From the NCBI GenBank assembly GCA_028278005.1, contig JANQFD010000025.1, positions 1 to 10,274 of the forward strand: 10,274 nucleotides of DNA, given 5' to 3'. Both the position numbers and the translations under genes were made by a program. This document shows positions 1-6,808 of this stretch, piece by piece (position 1 is the stretch's first letter; the number at the start of each line of letters is the position of its first letter). Source of the DNA: Chlorobium sp. (GTDB lineage Bacteria > Bacteroidota > Chlorobiia > Chlorobiales > Chlorobiaceae). Below the pieces are notes generated by a model, which saw only the letters and a program-made list of their open reading frames with translations, ran no database searches and was not told where the DNA came from.

Positions 1-416
1 CCGCCGTCACCCCTCTGTGTTTCTGAAAGTACATCCACCTCTTCAAGCCTGACATGCTCATAACGCGCCACGATCATCTGGGCGATCCTGTCACCATGCC
101 TTATTGTAAAAGGCTCCTTTCCGTAGTTGACAAGAATGACCTTGATCTCCCCCCGGTAATCAGCATCGATGGTAGCCGGAGTATTCGGCAGAGAAATCAG
201 GTGTTTAAGCGCCAAACCACTACGGGGCCGTAGTTGTGCCTCATAGCCCGGGGGCAGTTCTATACAAATCCCGGTCGGCACAAGCCGTGTTGTAAAAGGG
301 GCAATGGTTACGGGTTCATCTATACAGGCCGCCAGGTCCATTCCTGCAGCGTGAGCAGTAGCATAATGCGGCAGAACGGCCTTTTGGTTTAAACGAACAA
401 TTTTTACTTTTAGCAT
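1..416 (-). CDS. dut: dUTP diphosphatase (dUTPase), 3' end cut off by the window
   Basis: Hydrolyses dUTP to dUMP and pyrophosphate, keeping uracil out of DNA and supplying dUMP for thymidylate synthesis; a cytosolic homotrimer in this family. Reading leftwards from the ATG at 416-414 gives 138 complete codons. Family motifs appear in order: motif I AGMDLAA (24-30), motif II PRSGLA (64-69), motif III TIDADYRGEIKVIL (82-95, with the catalytic-type Asp and Tyr) and motif IV RIAQMIV (110-116). The last visible residues, RGDGG, open motif V; its Phe-Gly-Ser-Thr-Gly part lies beyond the window. Only about 10 residues should be missing, since the family is usually about 150 long. No clear Shine-Dalgarno sequence precedes the ATG. 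The gene is divergent from bshB1 with 46 bp between start codons. The assignment is firm. Confidence 0.96.
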   Translation of the reverse strand, partial: MLKVKIVRLNQKAVLPHYATAHAAGMDLAACIDEPVTIAPFTTRLVPTGICIELPPGYEAQLRPRSGLALKHLISLPNTPATIDADYRGEIKVILVNYGKEPFTIRHGDRIAQMIVARYEHVRLEEVDVLSETQRGDG

Positions 417-462
417 CAGATCGTTGTTATATGCCGGGAATTGCAGACGTGGACAGAAATAT

Positions 463-1209
463 ATGGAAAACAAAGATACAGATAAAGTTTACGCACTTGC
501 ATTCGGCGCGCATCCTGACGATGTCGAGCTTTCCTGTGGAGCAACACTCCTTTCTATAATCGATGAAGGAAAACCGGTTGCAGTATGCGACCTGACCCAG
601 GGTGAAATGGGAACACTCGGCACTCCCGAAACAAGAAAGGCCGAGTCTGTTCTGGCTTCGAGAGTAATGGGGTACCATAAACGCATCACCCTTGATCTCG
701 GTGATGCAAAAATCCAATACAGTGACGCCACACTCAGAGAACTTGTAGGGATTATACGGCATTTTCAACCTGATGTCGTATTCACAAATCCGCCCGACGA
801 AAGACACCCCGATCACATGAAAGCCTCGCGTCTTGTTTATGACGCAGTATTCTACGCCGGACTGAAAAAAATCAGCACGGAACGTGACGGAAGACGACAA
901 GAGCCGTTCAGACCCCGCCACCTGCTGTATTATATGCAGTTCAAGCATTTTGACCCTGCCGTCATTGTCGATGTAACAACAACTTTTGAACGATCGAGAA
1001 AGGGAATCCTTGCTTTCAGCTCACAGTTCTACCAGGAAAACTCGGATAAAGAACCGGAGACTCTTATCCAGAGAAAAGAGTTCCTCAGCGGACTCGAAGC
1101 GCGCGCAAGGTATCTCGGAGAACAGATTGGCACCAGGTATGGAGAAGGCTTTACCCTTCCGGGGCCTTTAGGGGTTGCGTCATTCAGCTCCCTCTTTCCG
1201 TCAGGGTGA
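463..1209 (+). CDS. bshB1: N-acetyl-alpha-D-glucosaminyl L-malate deacetylase, bacillithiol synthesis (BshB1)
   Basis: A zinc-dependent PIG-L/LmbE-family deacetylase of 248 residues. BshB1 removes the acetyl group from GlcNAc-malate, the second step of bacillithiol synthesis. The first metal-binding motif AHPDDVE is at residues 16-22, and the second, HPDH, lies in the stretch PPDERHPDHM. The GEMGTLGTPETR segment is typical of the BshB1 branch, as distinct from MshB or general LmbE proteins. Green sulfur bacteria are known to make N-methyl-bacillithiol, which fits. The ATG at 463 is preferred because the family begins a few residues before the AHPDD strand; an in-frame TTG at 424 would add 13 poorly conserved residues. 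No strong ribosome binding site was seen for either start. The gene is divergent from dut and convergent with the thioredoxin-reductase-like gene, 29 bp between stops. Other bsh genes are not in the window. Confidence 0.9.
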   Translation: MENKDTDKVYALAFGAHPDDVELSCGATLLSIIDEGKPVAVCDLTQGEMGTLGTPETRKAESVLASRVMGYHKRITLDLGDAKIQYSDATLRELVGIIRHFQPDVVFTNPPDERHPDHMKASRLVYDAVFYAGLKKISTERDGRRQEPFRPRHLLYYMQFKHFDPAVIVDVTTTFERSRKGILAFSSQFYQENSDKEPETLIQRKEFLSGLEARARYLGEQIGTRYGEGFTLPGPLGVASFSSLFPSG

Positions 1210-1238
1210 GCAATGCCACCCTTCCATAAGCCGCAAGA

Positions 1239-2174
1239 TCAATGGTAATAGCTTCTTGCCTTGTCACTGCCCCTTAGGTATTTATCGACATGCAGAGCTG
1301 CAAGGCAGCCCTCCGAGGCAACGATAATTGCCTGCTTTATCTCTTTGCATAAAACATCGCCTGCAGCAAATACACCCGGCACCGAAGTCGAGAAATCCTT
1401 GTCTACCCTGAGACAGCCCGGCTCACAAAGTTCAAGCTGTCCTCCGGCATAGTCAATAACAGGCGATGAACCTGTCAGATAAAGAAAGACACCATCGACA
1501 TCGATCTCTGTATCCTCACCCGAGATACTCAACGATTCCACAGTTGCGTTGCCGTTAATCGATCTGATTCGTTTGTCATACAACACCTCAATATTCGGAA
1601 GGTTCGACAGGCTCCCGACCAGGTCGGGAGAAGCATTGAATGTTGAGGCCGGACAGAGCAGATAAACCTTTCCGGCAAAACGTGAAAGAACTTTTGCCTC
1701 CTCTACCGCTTCACCCGTCCGTCCTGCAACGGCAACAACCTGTCCTTTGTAAAATGCAGCGTCGCACGTCGCACAATAACTGACCCCGGCCCCGAGAAGC
1801 TCCTTTTCCCCCTGTATCATGCTGCTCTTCCCCATGGACCCCGTGGCAAGAATAAGCGCTTTTGTCGTGAATACCTTCCCGCTTGCCGTAAAAACCTTTT
1901 TTTCACTCTCTTTCAGATCAAGCCCGGTAACTTTCTCCCTGAGAAACCGGGCCCCGAAGGATGCTGCCTGCTGCTTCATCGACTCCAACAGTTCAATACC
2001 GGAAATATCGGAAGGCGCACCGGGATAATTGGCGATTACATGCGCCATACCGAGAGCCCCGGCATGAGGATCTTTATCGAGTACGATCGTCTGCAGGTCT
2101 GCCCTTGCAGTATAGATTGCAGCGGATGCTCCTGCCGGACCTCCTCCAACAATCACCACATCATAGTGTTCCAT
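1239..2174 (-). CDS. Thioredoxin reductase-like flavoprotein lacking the usual NADPH-binding residues
   Basis: A 311-residue member of the low-molecular-weight thioredoxin reductase family. The FAD-binding GGGPAG is at 10-15, NYPG at 49-52, the redox-active dithiol CATC at 134-137 followed by Asp, and the second FAD motif FAAGD at 269-273. Length is normal for TrxB. The NADPH domain is aberrant: where TrxB has a Gly-rich GGGxSAxEEA loop, this protein has GRTGEAVEEA (151-160), and where TrxB has HRRxxxR, it has C-P-A-S-T-F-N (174-180). The arginines that normally hold the NADPH 2'-phosphate are therefore absent. It may use NADH or a protein donor; ferredoxin-dependent relatives (FFTR, DTR) are known that lack these motifs. 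That is inference, and the natural partner (thioredoxin or a bacilliredoxin) is unknown. The ATG at 2174 was chosen; a GTG at 2180, two codons earlier, is an equally possible start. It is divergent from the substrate-binding protein gene. Confidence 0.85.
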   Translation of the reverse strand: MEHYDVVIVGGGPAGASAAIYTARADLQTIVLDKDPHAGALGMAHVIANYPGAPSDISGIELLESMKQQAASFGARFLREKVTGLDLKESEKKVFTASGKVFTTKALILATGSMGKSSMIQGEKELLGAGVSYCATCDAAFYKGQVVAVAGRTGEAVEEAKVLSRFAGKVYLLCPASTFNASPDLVGSLSNLPNIEVLYDKRIRSINGNATVESLSISGEDTEIDVDGVFLYLTGSSPVIDYAGGQLELCEPGCLRVDKDFSTSVPGVFAAGDVLCKEIKQAIIVASEGCLAALHVDKYLRGSDKARSYYH

Positions 2175-2180
2175 ATCCAC

Positions 2181-2389
2181 CTGTTGCCAGATTTTGTTTA
2201 TTGTAACCTGAATAATAGATGAGAGTCCGAAAACCCCAAGCGATGCCGCACAGTTCTATTGTTAGCCCACTGCCGACTGATTCCCTCCCGTACTCCCTCT
2301 TTTTTTATTCCTTTGGTGAATTATTCAGGCTAAGAGTATCTTTCTCTACGTTCAGATAAAATATCCTTTACCTGCAAAAAATACAGGTC
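2181..2389. other. Divergent intergenic spacer
   Basis: This spacer lies between the minus-strand thioredoxin reductase-like gene and the plus-strand substrate-binding protein gene. It holds the possible minus-strand promoter listed separately, a TGCCGACTG motif at 2271-2279 (inverse complement of one after bchX), and a pyrimidine-rich run at about 2280-2312. No convincing plus-strand promoter, open reading frame or RNA structure was recognised. Confidence 0.5.
2212..2239 (-). promoter_or_regulatory. Possible sigma70-type promoter for the thioredoxin reductase-like gene
   Basis: On the minus strand TTGGGG (2239-2234) is followed, after 16 bp, by TATTAT (2217-2212). The -10 box matches five of six consensus bases, but the -35 box matches only TTG. 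Transcription would start near 2205, leaving a leader of about 30 nt before the start codon at 2174 or 2180. This is a by-eye match only. Confidence 0.35.
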
Positions 2390-4072
2390 ATGCAAAAAAC
2401 ATTTGTTTCTTTTTTATTCTTTTTCGTTCTGATTACAACGCTATCAGGTTGCAGCAATAATCCACAGACACATCGTTCCGATCACATCAGCATCGGTATT
2501 GACGGTGATTTCGATCATCTGAATCCGTTGCTCATTCAACTTTCCCTGTCAAGGGAGGTCTGCACCCTGATATTTCCTTCCCTGGCGAAACCAACGTACG
2601 ATTCAGAAAAAGGAACCATAACATTCCAACCCAACACCGCAGAAACATGGGAGTTCAGTGAGAACGGCAGAAAAGCGGTATTCCACCTCCGAAAGGATGC
2701 GGTTTGGGAAGACGGCAAACCGGTAACTTCGCATGATTTCAAATTCTCTTACCGGCTTTATGCCAACCCGAAAATAGCCAGCACACGCCAGCACTACCTG
2801 ACTGATCTCCTGCTGCACGACAACGGCAGTATAGATTTCGAAAACAGCGTCGAAACACCCGATGACCATACACTTGTTCTCAATTTCAACAAACCCATGG
2901 CTCCGGCCATCATCCTCGACCATTTTAACGACCTCATGCCGGTTGCGAAACATATATTCAAATCCATTCCACCTGAAGAGATTCGCATGAGAGATGCCGA
3001 AACGCCCATTCTCGGTGCAGGCCCCTTCAAGGTCAGGGAGTGGTCACGTCAACAAAGGCTTGTTCTTGAATCGAATGGAACATCGGTACTGCCTCATCCA
3101 GCAGTAATTTCAACGATGAGCTTCATCATCGCACCCGAATACACCACGCGTCTTGCAATGCTTAAATCCGGGCAGCTCGATGCAATGATATCGGCAGGCG
3201 GTCTCGCTCCCAAAGATATTCCCGAGCTTAACCGGACAAGTCCGGAACTGACGATAAAACCGGTTAAAAACCGCTATTTCGACAGCATAGTATGGCTTGC
3301 TATTGATGGCACGCTGTACAGAAAAAGTAAAGAGATCAAACCAAACGTCTTCTTCGGTGACAAAAAAGTCCGGCAGGCAATGACATACGCCATAGACCGA
3401 CAGGCCATCATCGACGGATTTATGGGGCCTGAGCATGCAACCATTGTCAATACCTCTCTTTCCCCTGCCTACGAGACTCTCACAAACCGTGCACTCTCCC
3501 CCTACACGTACGACCCGCAAAAGGCACAATCACTGCTCAGGGAAGCCGGCTGGATACCCGGACCTGACGGCATCATGCAGAAAAACGGGACGAGGTTTTC
3601 TTTTACCCTCGCTGCGCCGGCAGGGAATCCCCGCCGGAATTATGCCGCAACGATCATTCAGCAGAATCTTCGGGAAATTGGCATTGCATGCGAGCTGAAA
3701 ATCGACGAGAAACTTGTTTTCAATAAAAATCAGAACGAGTTTCGATACGATGCGGCGCTTTCCGGACTGGCAGCTGAAACCCTGCCTTTCCAGCTGATAA
3801 TATGGGGCTCGGATTTCGAGAACCGCCCATTTAATTCTTCTGCATTCCAGAACGAAGCACTGGATAGTGTAACCAGCCTGCTCAGTACCCCTCTTCCTGA
3901 AAGTGAGAGCCTTGCATTATGGAAACAATACCAGAAAATACTCCATGAAGAACAGCCGAGAACCTTTCTGTATTACTACGATGAACTTGAAGTATTCAAC
4001 AAACGGGTAAAAAATGTCGAGGTCAACCTCCTTTCAACGCTCTACAACGCCTACGAATGGAAACTGCAGTAG
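2390..4072 (+). CDS. ABC transporter family-5 substrate-binding lipoprotein (peptide/nickel type)
   Basis: A 560-residue periplasmic solute-binding protein of the OppA/DppA/NikA type (SBP_bac_5). A lipoprotein signal starts the protein: a short charged end, a hydrophobic run at about 5-18, then the lipobox LSGC with Cys21 as the lipidated residue. Family landmarks follow: the WEDGKPVTSHDFKFSYR stretch (compare WxDGxPVTAxD), GAGPFKVREW, the DKKVRQAMTYAIDRQAI signature and the DPQKAQSLLREAGW repeat-like motif. Length is typical. The ligand cannot be told from sequence; peptides are the usual default, but nickel, opines and other solutes also occur. No permease or ATPase gene lies next to it, so it is an orphan in this window. 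The ATG at 2390 follows CAGGTC closely, a weak ribosome binding site. It ends 99 bp before bchF, which has its own promoter, so it is probably a separate unit. Confidence 0.88.
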   Translation: MQKTFVSFLFFFVLITTLSGCSNNPQTHRSDHISIGIDGDFDHLNPLLIQLSLSREVCTLIFPSLAKPTYDSEKGTITFQPNTAETWEFSENGRKAVFHLRKDAVWEDGKPVTSHDFKFSYRLYANPKIASTRQHYLTDLLLHDNGSIDFENSVETPDDHTLVLNFNKPMAPAIILDHFNDLMPVAKHIFKSIPPEEIRMRDAETPILGAGPFKVREWSRQQRLVLESNGTSVLPHPAVISTMSFIIAPEYTTRLAMLKSGQLDAMISAGGLAPKDIPELNRTSPELTIKPVKNRYFDSIVWLAIDGTLYRKSKEIKPNVFFGDKKVRQAMTYAIDRQAIIDGFMGPEHATIVNTSLSPAYETLTNRALSPYTYDPQKAQSLLREAGWIPGPDGIMQKNGTRFSFTLAAPAGNPRRNYAATIIQQNLREIGIACELKIDEKLVFNKNQNEFRYDAALSGLAAETLPFQLIIWGSDFENRPFNSSAFQNEALDSVTSLLSTPLPESESLALWKQYQKILHEEQPRTFLYYYDELEVFNKRVKNVEVNLLSTLYNAYEWKLQ

Positions 4073-4117
4073 CTCTCCTGTCTGCATTTGGGCCTACAGC
4101 CATTTTTGCTATATTGG

Positions 4118-4146
4118 TTGACTTTTTTTCCTGATGCACCTATAGA
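4118..4146 (+). promoter_or_regulatory. Strong sigma70-type promoter of bchF-bchC-bchX
   Basis: TTGACT (4118-4123) and TATAGA (4141-4146) are separated by exactly 17 bp, each matching five of six consensus bases. The predicted start of transcription is near 4153, about 19 nt before the bchF ATG at 4172. This placement supports the 4172 start, because an earlier TTG at 4088 in the same frame would lie upstream of the promoter. No regulator binding site was recognised. Confidence 0.7.
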
Positions 4147-4171
4147 CGCTACATGGCCAAAAATCACGAAC

Positions 4172-4648
4172 ATGCCTCGATATACACCCGAACAGCTTGA
4201 AAAAAGAAATGCCTCGGTCTGGACAAAAGTACAGGGCATTCTTGCCCCTATCCAGTTTGTCATCTTCATTGCAGGCCTTGCTGTAACCCTCATGTACAAG
4301 ACGGGAACCGGCATCGACGATTTCGTCTGGGTAACCATATTCGTCGTACTGAAAACGCTTATCTTTCTCCTGATATTTATTACAGGCGCATTTTTCGAAA
4401 AGGATGTTTTCGACGAATATGTCTTTGCGCCTGAATTTTTCTGGGAAGATGTAGGCAGCACCATAGCTATTGTCGTTCATCTCTCTTACTTTGTGCTCTT
4501 TTATATGGGCCTGGATGAAAATATACTGATCTGGACGGCGCTCCTCGCCTACCTCAGCTATCTGGTCAACGCGGCCCAGTTTCTGCTCCGTCTGATCATT
4601 GAAAAACGACATGCAAGACAAAACCAACGTACTGTCGGCACAACCTGA
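4172..4648 (+). CDS. bchF: 3-vinyl (bacterio)chlorophyllide hydratase BchF
   Basis: Adds water to the C3 vinyl group of the chlorophyllide ring to give the 3-(1-hydroxyethyl) derivative, on the route to bacteriochlorophyll a; a small integral membrane protein. The 158-residue product has family hallmarks: YTPEQLEKRNAS then WTKVQGILAPIQF near the N-terminus, FAPEFFWED (85-93) and NAAQFLL (134-140). About four hydrophobic segments are visible, at roughly 25-41, 51-75, 95-113 and 117-143. The ATG at 4172 fits the family's usual N-terminus and the promoter just upstream. Green sulfur bacteria also have a paralogue, BchV, used for antenna bacteriochlorophylls c/d/e; the linkage to bchC and bchX favours BchF here. 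The stop codon overlaps the bchC ribosome binding site, so the two are probably co-transcribed and translationally coupled. Confidence 0.9.
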   Translation: MPRYTPEQLEKRNASVWTKVQGILAPIQFVIFIAGLAVTLMYKTGTGIDDFVWVTIFVVLKTLIFLLIFITGAFFEKDVFDEYVFAPEFFWEDVGSTIAIVVHLSYFVLFYMGLDENILIWTALLAYLSYLVNAAQFLLRLIIEKRHARQNQRTVGTT

Positions 4649-4654
4649 AGGAAG
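4648..4654 (+). promoter_or_regulatory. Ribosome binding site of bchC, overlapping the bchF stop
   Basis: AAGGAAG begins on the last base of the bchF TGA stop. It lies 8 nt before a GTG (4663) and 11 nt before an ATG (4666). It is one of the clearest Shine-Dalgarno sequences in the window and implies coupling of bchF and bchC translation. Its spacing slightly favours the GTG start. Confidence 0.6.
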
Positions 4655-4665
4655 TCGATACTGTG

Positions 4666-5631
4666 ATGAAATCCAAAGCAATTGTATTTACCGGCGTTCG
4701 TCAGATAGAAGTAAAAAACGTTACGCTCAAACCTGTTACAACTACCGATGTACAGATTGAAACGTACTGGTCTTCTATCAGTACCGGGACTGAAAAAATG
4801 GCCTTCGAGGGCCTGATCCCTTCTCCGCCCTTTATTTTTCCTTTTATTCCCGGATACGAAACCGTGGGCAAAATCACAAAGGTCGGCGCTCATGTCAACG
4901 AAAATCTCATCGGCAAATATGCATATATAGCAGGCTCTTTCGGTTACGAAGATGTCAATGCGGCTTTTGGCGGCGCGTCACAGTTCGTGGTCTGCCCTGT
5001 AGAAAGCATTACGGTACTTGAAGGCATCGACGACCCAAAATGCGGCATTGCTCTGCCGCTTGGCGCAACCGCTCTTCACTTCATGGACCTCGCGGAGATA
5101 ACCGGCAAAAAAGTGCTTGTGCTCGGACAGGGTGCCGTGGGCATTCTTGCCGTTCAACTTGCAAAGCATATGGGGGCATCTCTTGTTGCAGCCACAGAGC
5201 CTTACCAGAACCGCCTGAACTACTCTTCTGCCGACCTGAAAGTAAATCCTTCCACTCAGGATGTTTCCGCTGCACTTGCCGGAAATGAATTTGACATTCT
5301 GATAGACAGCACCGGTGTCATGTCAGCAATTGAAACCGGTCTACGTTTTCTGAAGTTTCACGGGAAAGTGATCTTCGGCGGCTATTATCAGCGAATGAAT
5401 ATCGATTACTCACAGGCATTCGAAAAGGAGTTGTCGTTTGTCGCTGCACGCCAATGGGCCAAAGGCGACCTGCTCAGGGTCAAGGAACTCATCAAAGACA
5501 ACAAGCTGCAAGCCCGGAAAATATTCACGCACAGCCGCTCTGTCAATACCGATCTTACCGAAGCCTATCACCAGGCATTTAATAATCCTGATTGCCTGAA
5601 AATGGTGCTTAACTGGAAAGAGAACGCATAA
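4666..5631 (+). CDS. bchC: 3-hydroxyethyl bacteriochlorophyllide a dehydrogenase BchC
   Basis: Oxidises the 3-(1-hydroxyethyl) group made by BchF to the 3-acetyl group characteristic of bacteriochlorophyll a. The product, 321 residues, is a medium-chain dehydrogenase/reductase. The catalytic-domain segment SSISTGTEK is at 36-44, PGYETVG at 62-68, and the Rossmann dinucleotide loop GQGAVG at 154-159. The zinc-type alcohol dehydrogenase ligands are not evident: the usual Cys near residue 40 is in a Ser/Thr-rich stretch and the usual Gly-His-Glu is Gly-Tyr-Glu. This suggests a zinc-free member, which I believe is normal for BchC but could not check. The ATG at 4666 is given; the adjacent GTG at 4663 would add one residue. 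It starts 17 bp after bchF and ends 47 bp before bchX, on the same strand, so a bchFCX operon is likely. Confidence 0.92.
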   Translation: MKSKAIVFTGVRQIEVKNVTLKPVTTTDVQIETYWSSISTGTEKMAFEGLIPSPPFIFPFIPGYETVGKITKVGAHVNENLIGKYAYIAGSFGYEDVNAAFGGASQFVVCPVESITVLEGIDDPKCGIALPLGATALHFMDLAEITGKKVLVLGQGAVGILAVQLAKHMGASLVAATEPYQNRLNYSSADLKVNPSTQDVSAALAGNEFDILIDSTGVMSAIETGLRFLKFHGKVIFGGYYQRMNIDYSQAFEKELSFVAARQWAKGDLLRVKELIKDNKLQARKIFTHSRSVNTDLTEAYHQAFNNPDCLKMVLNWKENA

Positions 5632-5678
5632 CTTCTGCCCGAGGCACTGCACCAGGAAAGATTGCTAACAAAAGCTTC

Positions 5679-6794
5679 ATGACACCACGCACAATTGCCA
5701 TTTACGGAAAAGGAGGTATCGGTAAAAGTTTCACGACAACCAACCTCAGCGCAACATTTGCCCTCATGGGAAAAAAGGTACTGCAGCTGGGATGTGATCC
5801 GAAACACGATTCAACGACCTCACTGTTTGGAGGAGTATCCCTGCCTACCGTTACCGAGGTGTTTGCCGAAAAAAATAACCGCAGTGAAGAGATAACAATC
5901 AGCGATATTGTTTTCAGAAGAGATCTGGAGGATTTTCCACAACCGATTTACGGTGTGGAACTCGGCGGCCCTCAGGTTGGCAGAGGGTGCGGCGGCAGAG
6001 GTATCATTTCCGGTTTCGACGTGCTTGAAAAGCTCGGCCTTTTCTCGTGGGATCTTGATATAATTCTGATGGATTTTCTTGGCGACGTCGTTTGCGGCGG
6101 TTTCGCAACCCCCCTTGCCCGCTCCCTTAGTGAAGAGGTGATTCTGCTTACAACAAATGACCGCCAGTCAATTTTCACAGCCAACAATATCTGCCAGGCA
6201 AACAACTATTTTAAAACCGTCGGCGGACAGTCGAAACTTCTCGGCCTTATCATCAACCGGGATGATGGAAGTGGTACCGCAGAAAAATACGCTGCAGAAG
6301 CCGGCATCAATATTCTGATGAAACTGCCTTACAGTCCGGAGGCAAGACAGAGAGACGACAGTTTCGGCTTCGCCGTCAAAGTACCGGAAATCGGTGATAA
6401 ATTCCGCAAACTTGCTACCGACATCCTTGAAAGAAATATCACTCCCTGTAAAGCAGCCGGACTTGATTTTCATACATTCGTCCGACTTTTCGGAGAGGTG
6501 AACGAAGCCCATCCGACACCGGCATCCGCAGATGAGTTAACCGGAAAAAAGTCGCAAAAAAAACACCGCTCACCCATAAATAAGACAAACGGCCCCGGCA
6601 CCTCTGAAAGTGAAAAACTGTTTACCCTCGTTGAGCAACTGCCGGTATCCGAGCGGGAAATCTACCGTCTGGTCGAGGTTGATAAAAAGAGCATCGCTGA
6701 GGCCGCTCGGGTGAAGGGCATCAGCGAACCGGAAGCTCAAGCATTGCTTTCTTCCGCAAGATCCCGACTCAGAAAACTGTTCTTCTCCATCTGA
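5679..6794 (+). CDS. bchX: Chlorophyllide a reductase iron-sulfur subunit BchX with a C-terminal sigma-region-4-like extension
   Basis: The ATP-dependent electron donor (L-protein) of chlorophyllide a reductase, which with BchY and BchZ reduces the C7=C8 bond to form the bacteriochlorin ring. The 371-residue protein has a NifH-like core at about 1-274: P-loop GKGGIGKS (10-17), GCDPKHDST (38-46), and Cys104 in GRGCGGRG and Cys139 in VVCGGF, the pair expected to bind a 4Fe-4S cluster between two subunits. A hydrophilic, Lys-rich linker (about 275-308) follows, then a helical segment at 309-371 resembling sigma-70 region 4: LPVSEREIYRLVEV, then SIAEAARVKGISE and ALLSSARSRLRKLF. The reading frame is open throughout, so no frameshift is needed. 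The ATG at 5679 lacks a well-placed Shine-Dalgarno sequence (AGGAAAG lies 18 nt upstream). bchY and bchZ do not follow. The core assignment is firm; the meaning of the extension is unknown. Confidence 0.94.
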   Translation: MTPRTIAIYGKGGIGKSFTTTNLSATFALMGKKVLQLGCDPKHDSTTSLFGGVSLPTVTEVFAEKNNRSEEITISDIVFRRDLEDFPQPIYGVELGGPQVGRGCGGRGIISGFDVLEKLGLFSWDLDIILMDFLGDVVCGGFATPLARSLSEEVILLTTNDRQSIFTANNICQANNYFKTVGGQSKLLGLIINRDDGSGTAEKYAAEAGINILMKLPYSPEARQRDDSFGFAVKVPEIGDKFRKLATDILERNITPCKAAGLDFHTFVRLFGEVNEAHPTPASADELTGKKSQKKHRSPINKTNGPGTSESEKLFTLVEQLPVSEREIYRLVEVDKKSIAEAARVKGISEPEAQALLSSARSRLRKLFFSI

Positions 6795-6808
6795 CAGCGA
6801 CAAGCAAC

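Noticed and set aside
427..948. Long open frame antisense to bshB1
   Set aside because: It lies wholly opposite a gene with clear family motifs, has no recognisable domain and has a Cys-rich, unlikely composition.
1210..1238. Terminator between the convergent bshB1 and thioredoxin reductase-like genes
   Set aside because: The 29 bp gap holds no convincing inverted repeat or T-run.
4079..4098. TGT...ACA pair before bchF as a PpsR/CrtJ-type operator
   Set aside because: The gap is 14 bp instead of 12, the flanks do not extend the palindrome, and this type of regulator is a purple-bacterial feature.
4075..4108. Possible terminator after the substrate-binding protein gene
   Set aside because: The candidate GGC/GCC stem is only three base pairs before the T-run, too weak to call.
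4109..4681. Long open frame antisense to bchF and the start of bchC
   Set aside because: It is opposite a recognised gene and its promoter, shows no family resemblance, and reflects codon bias on the coding strand.
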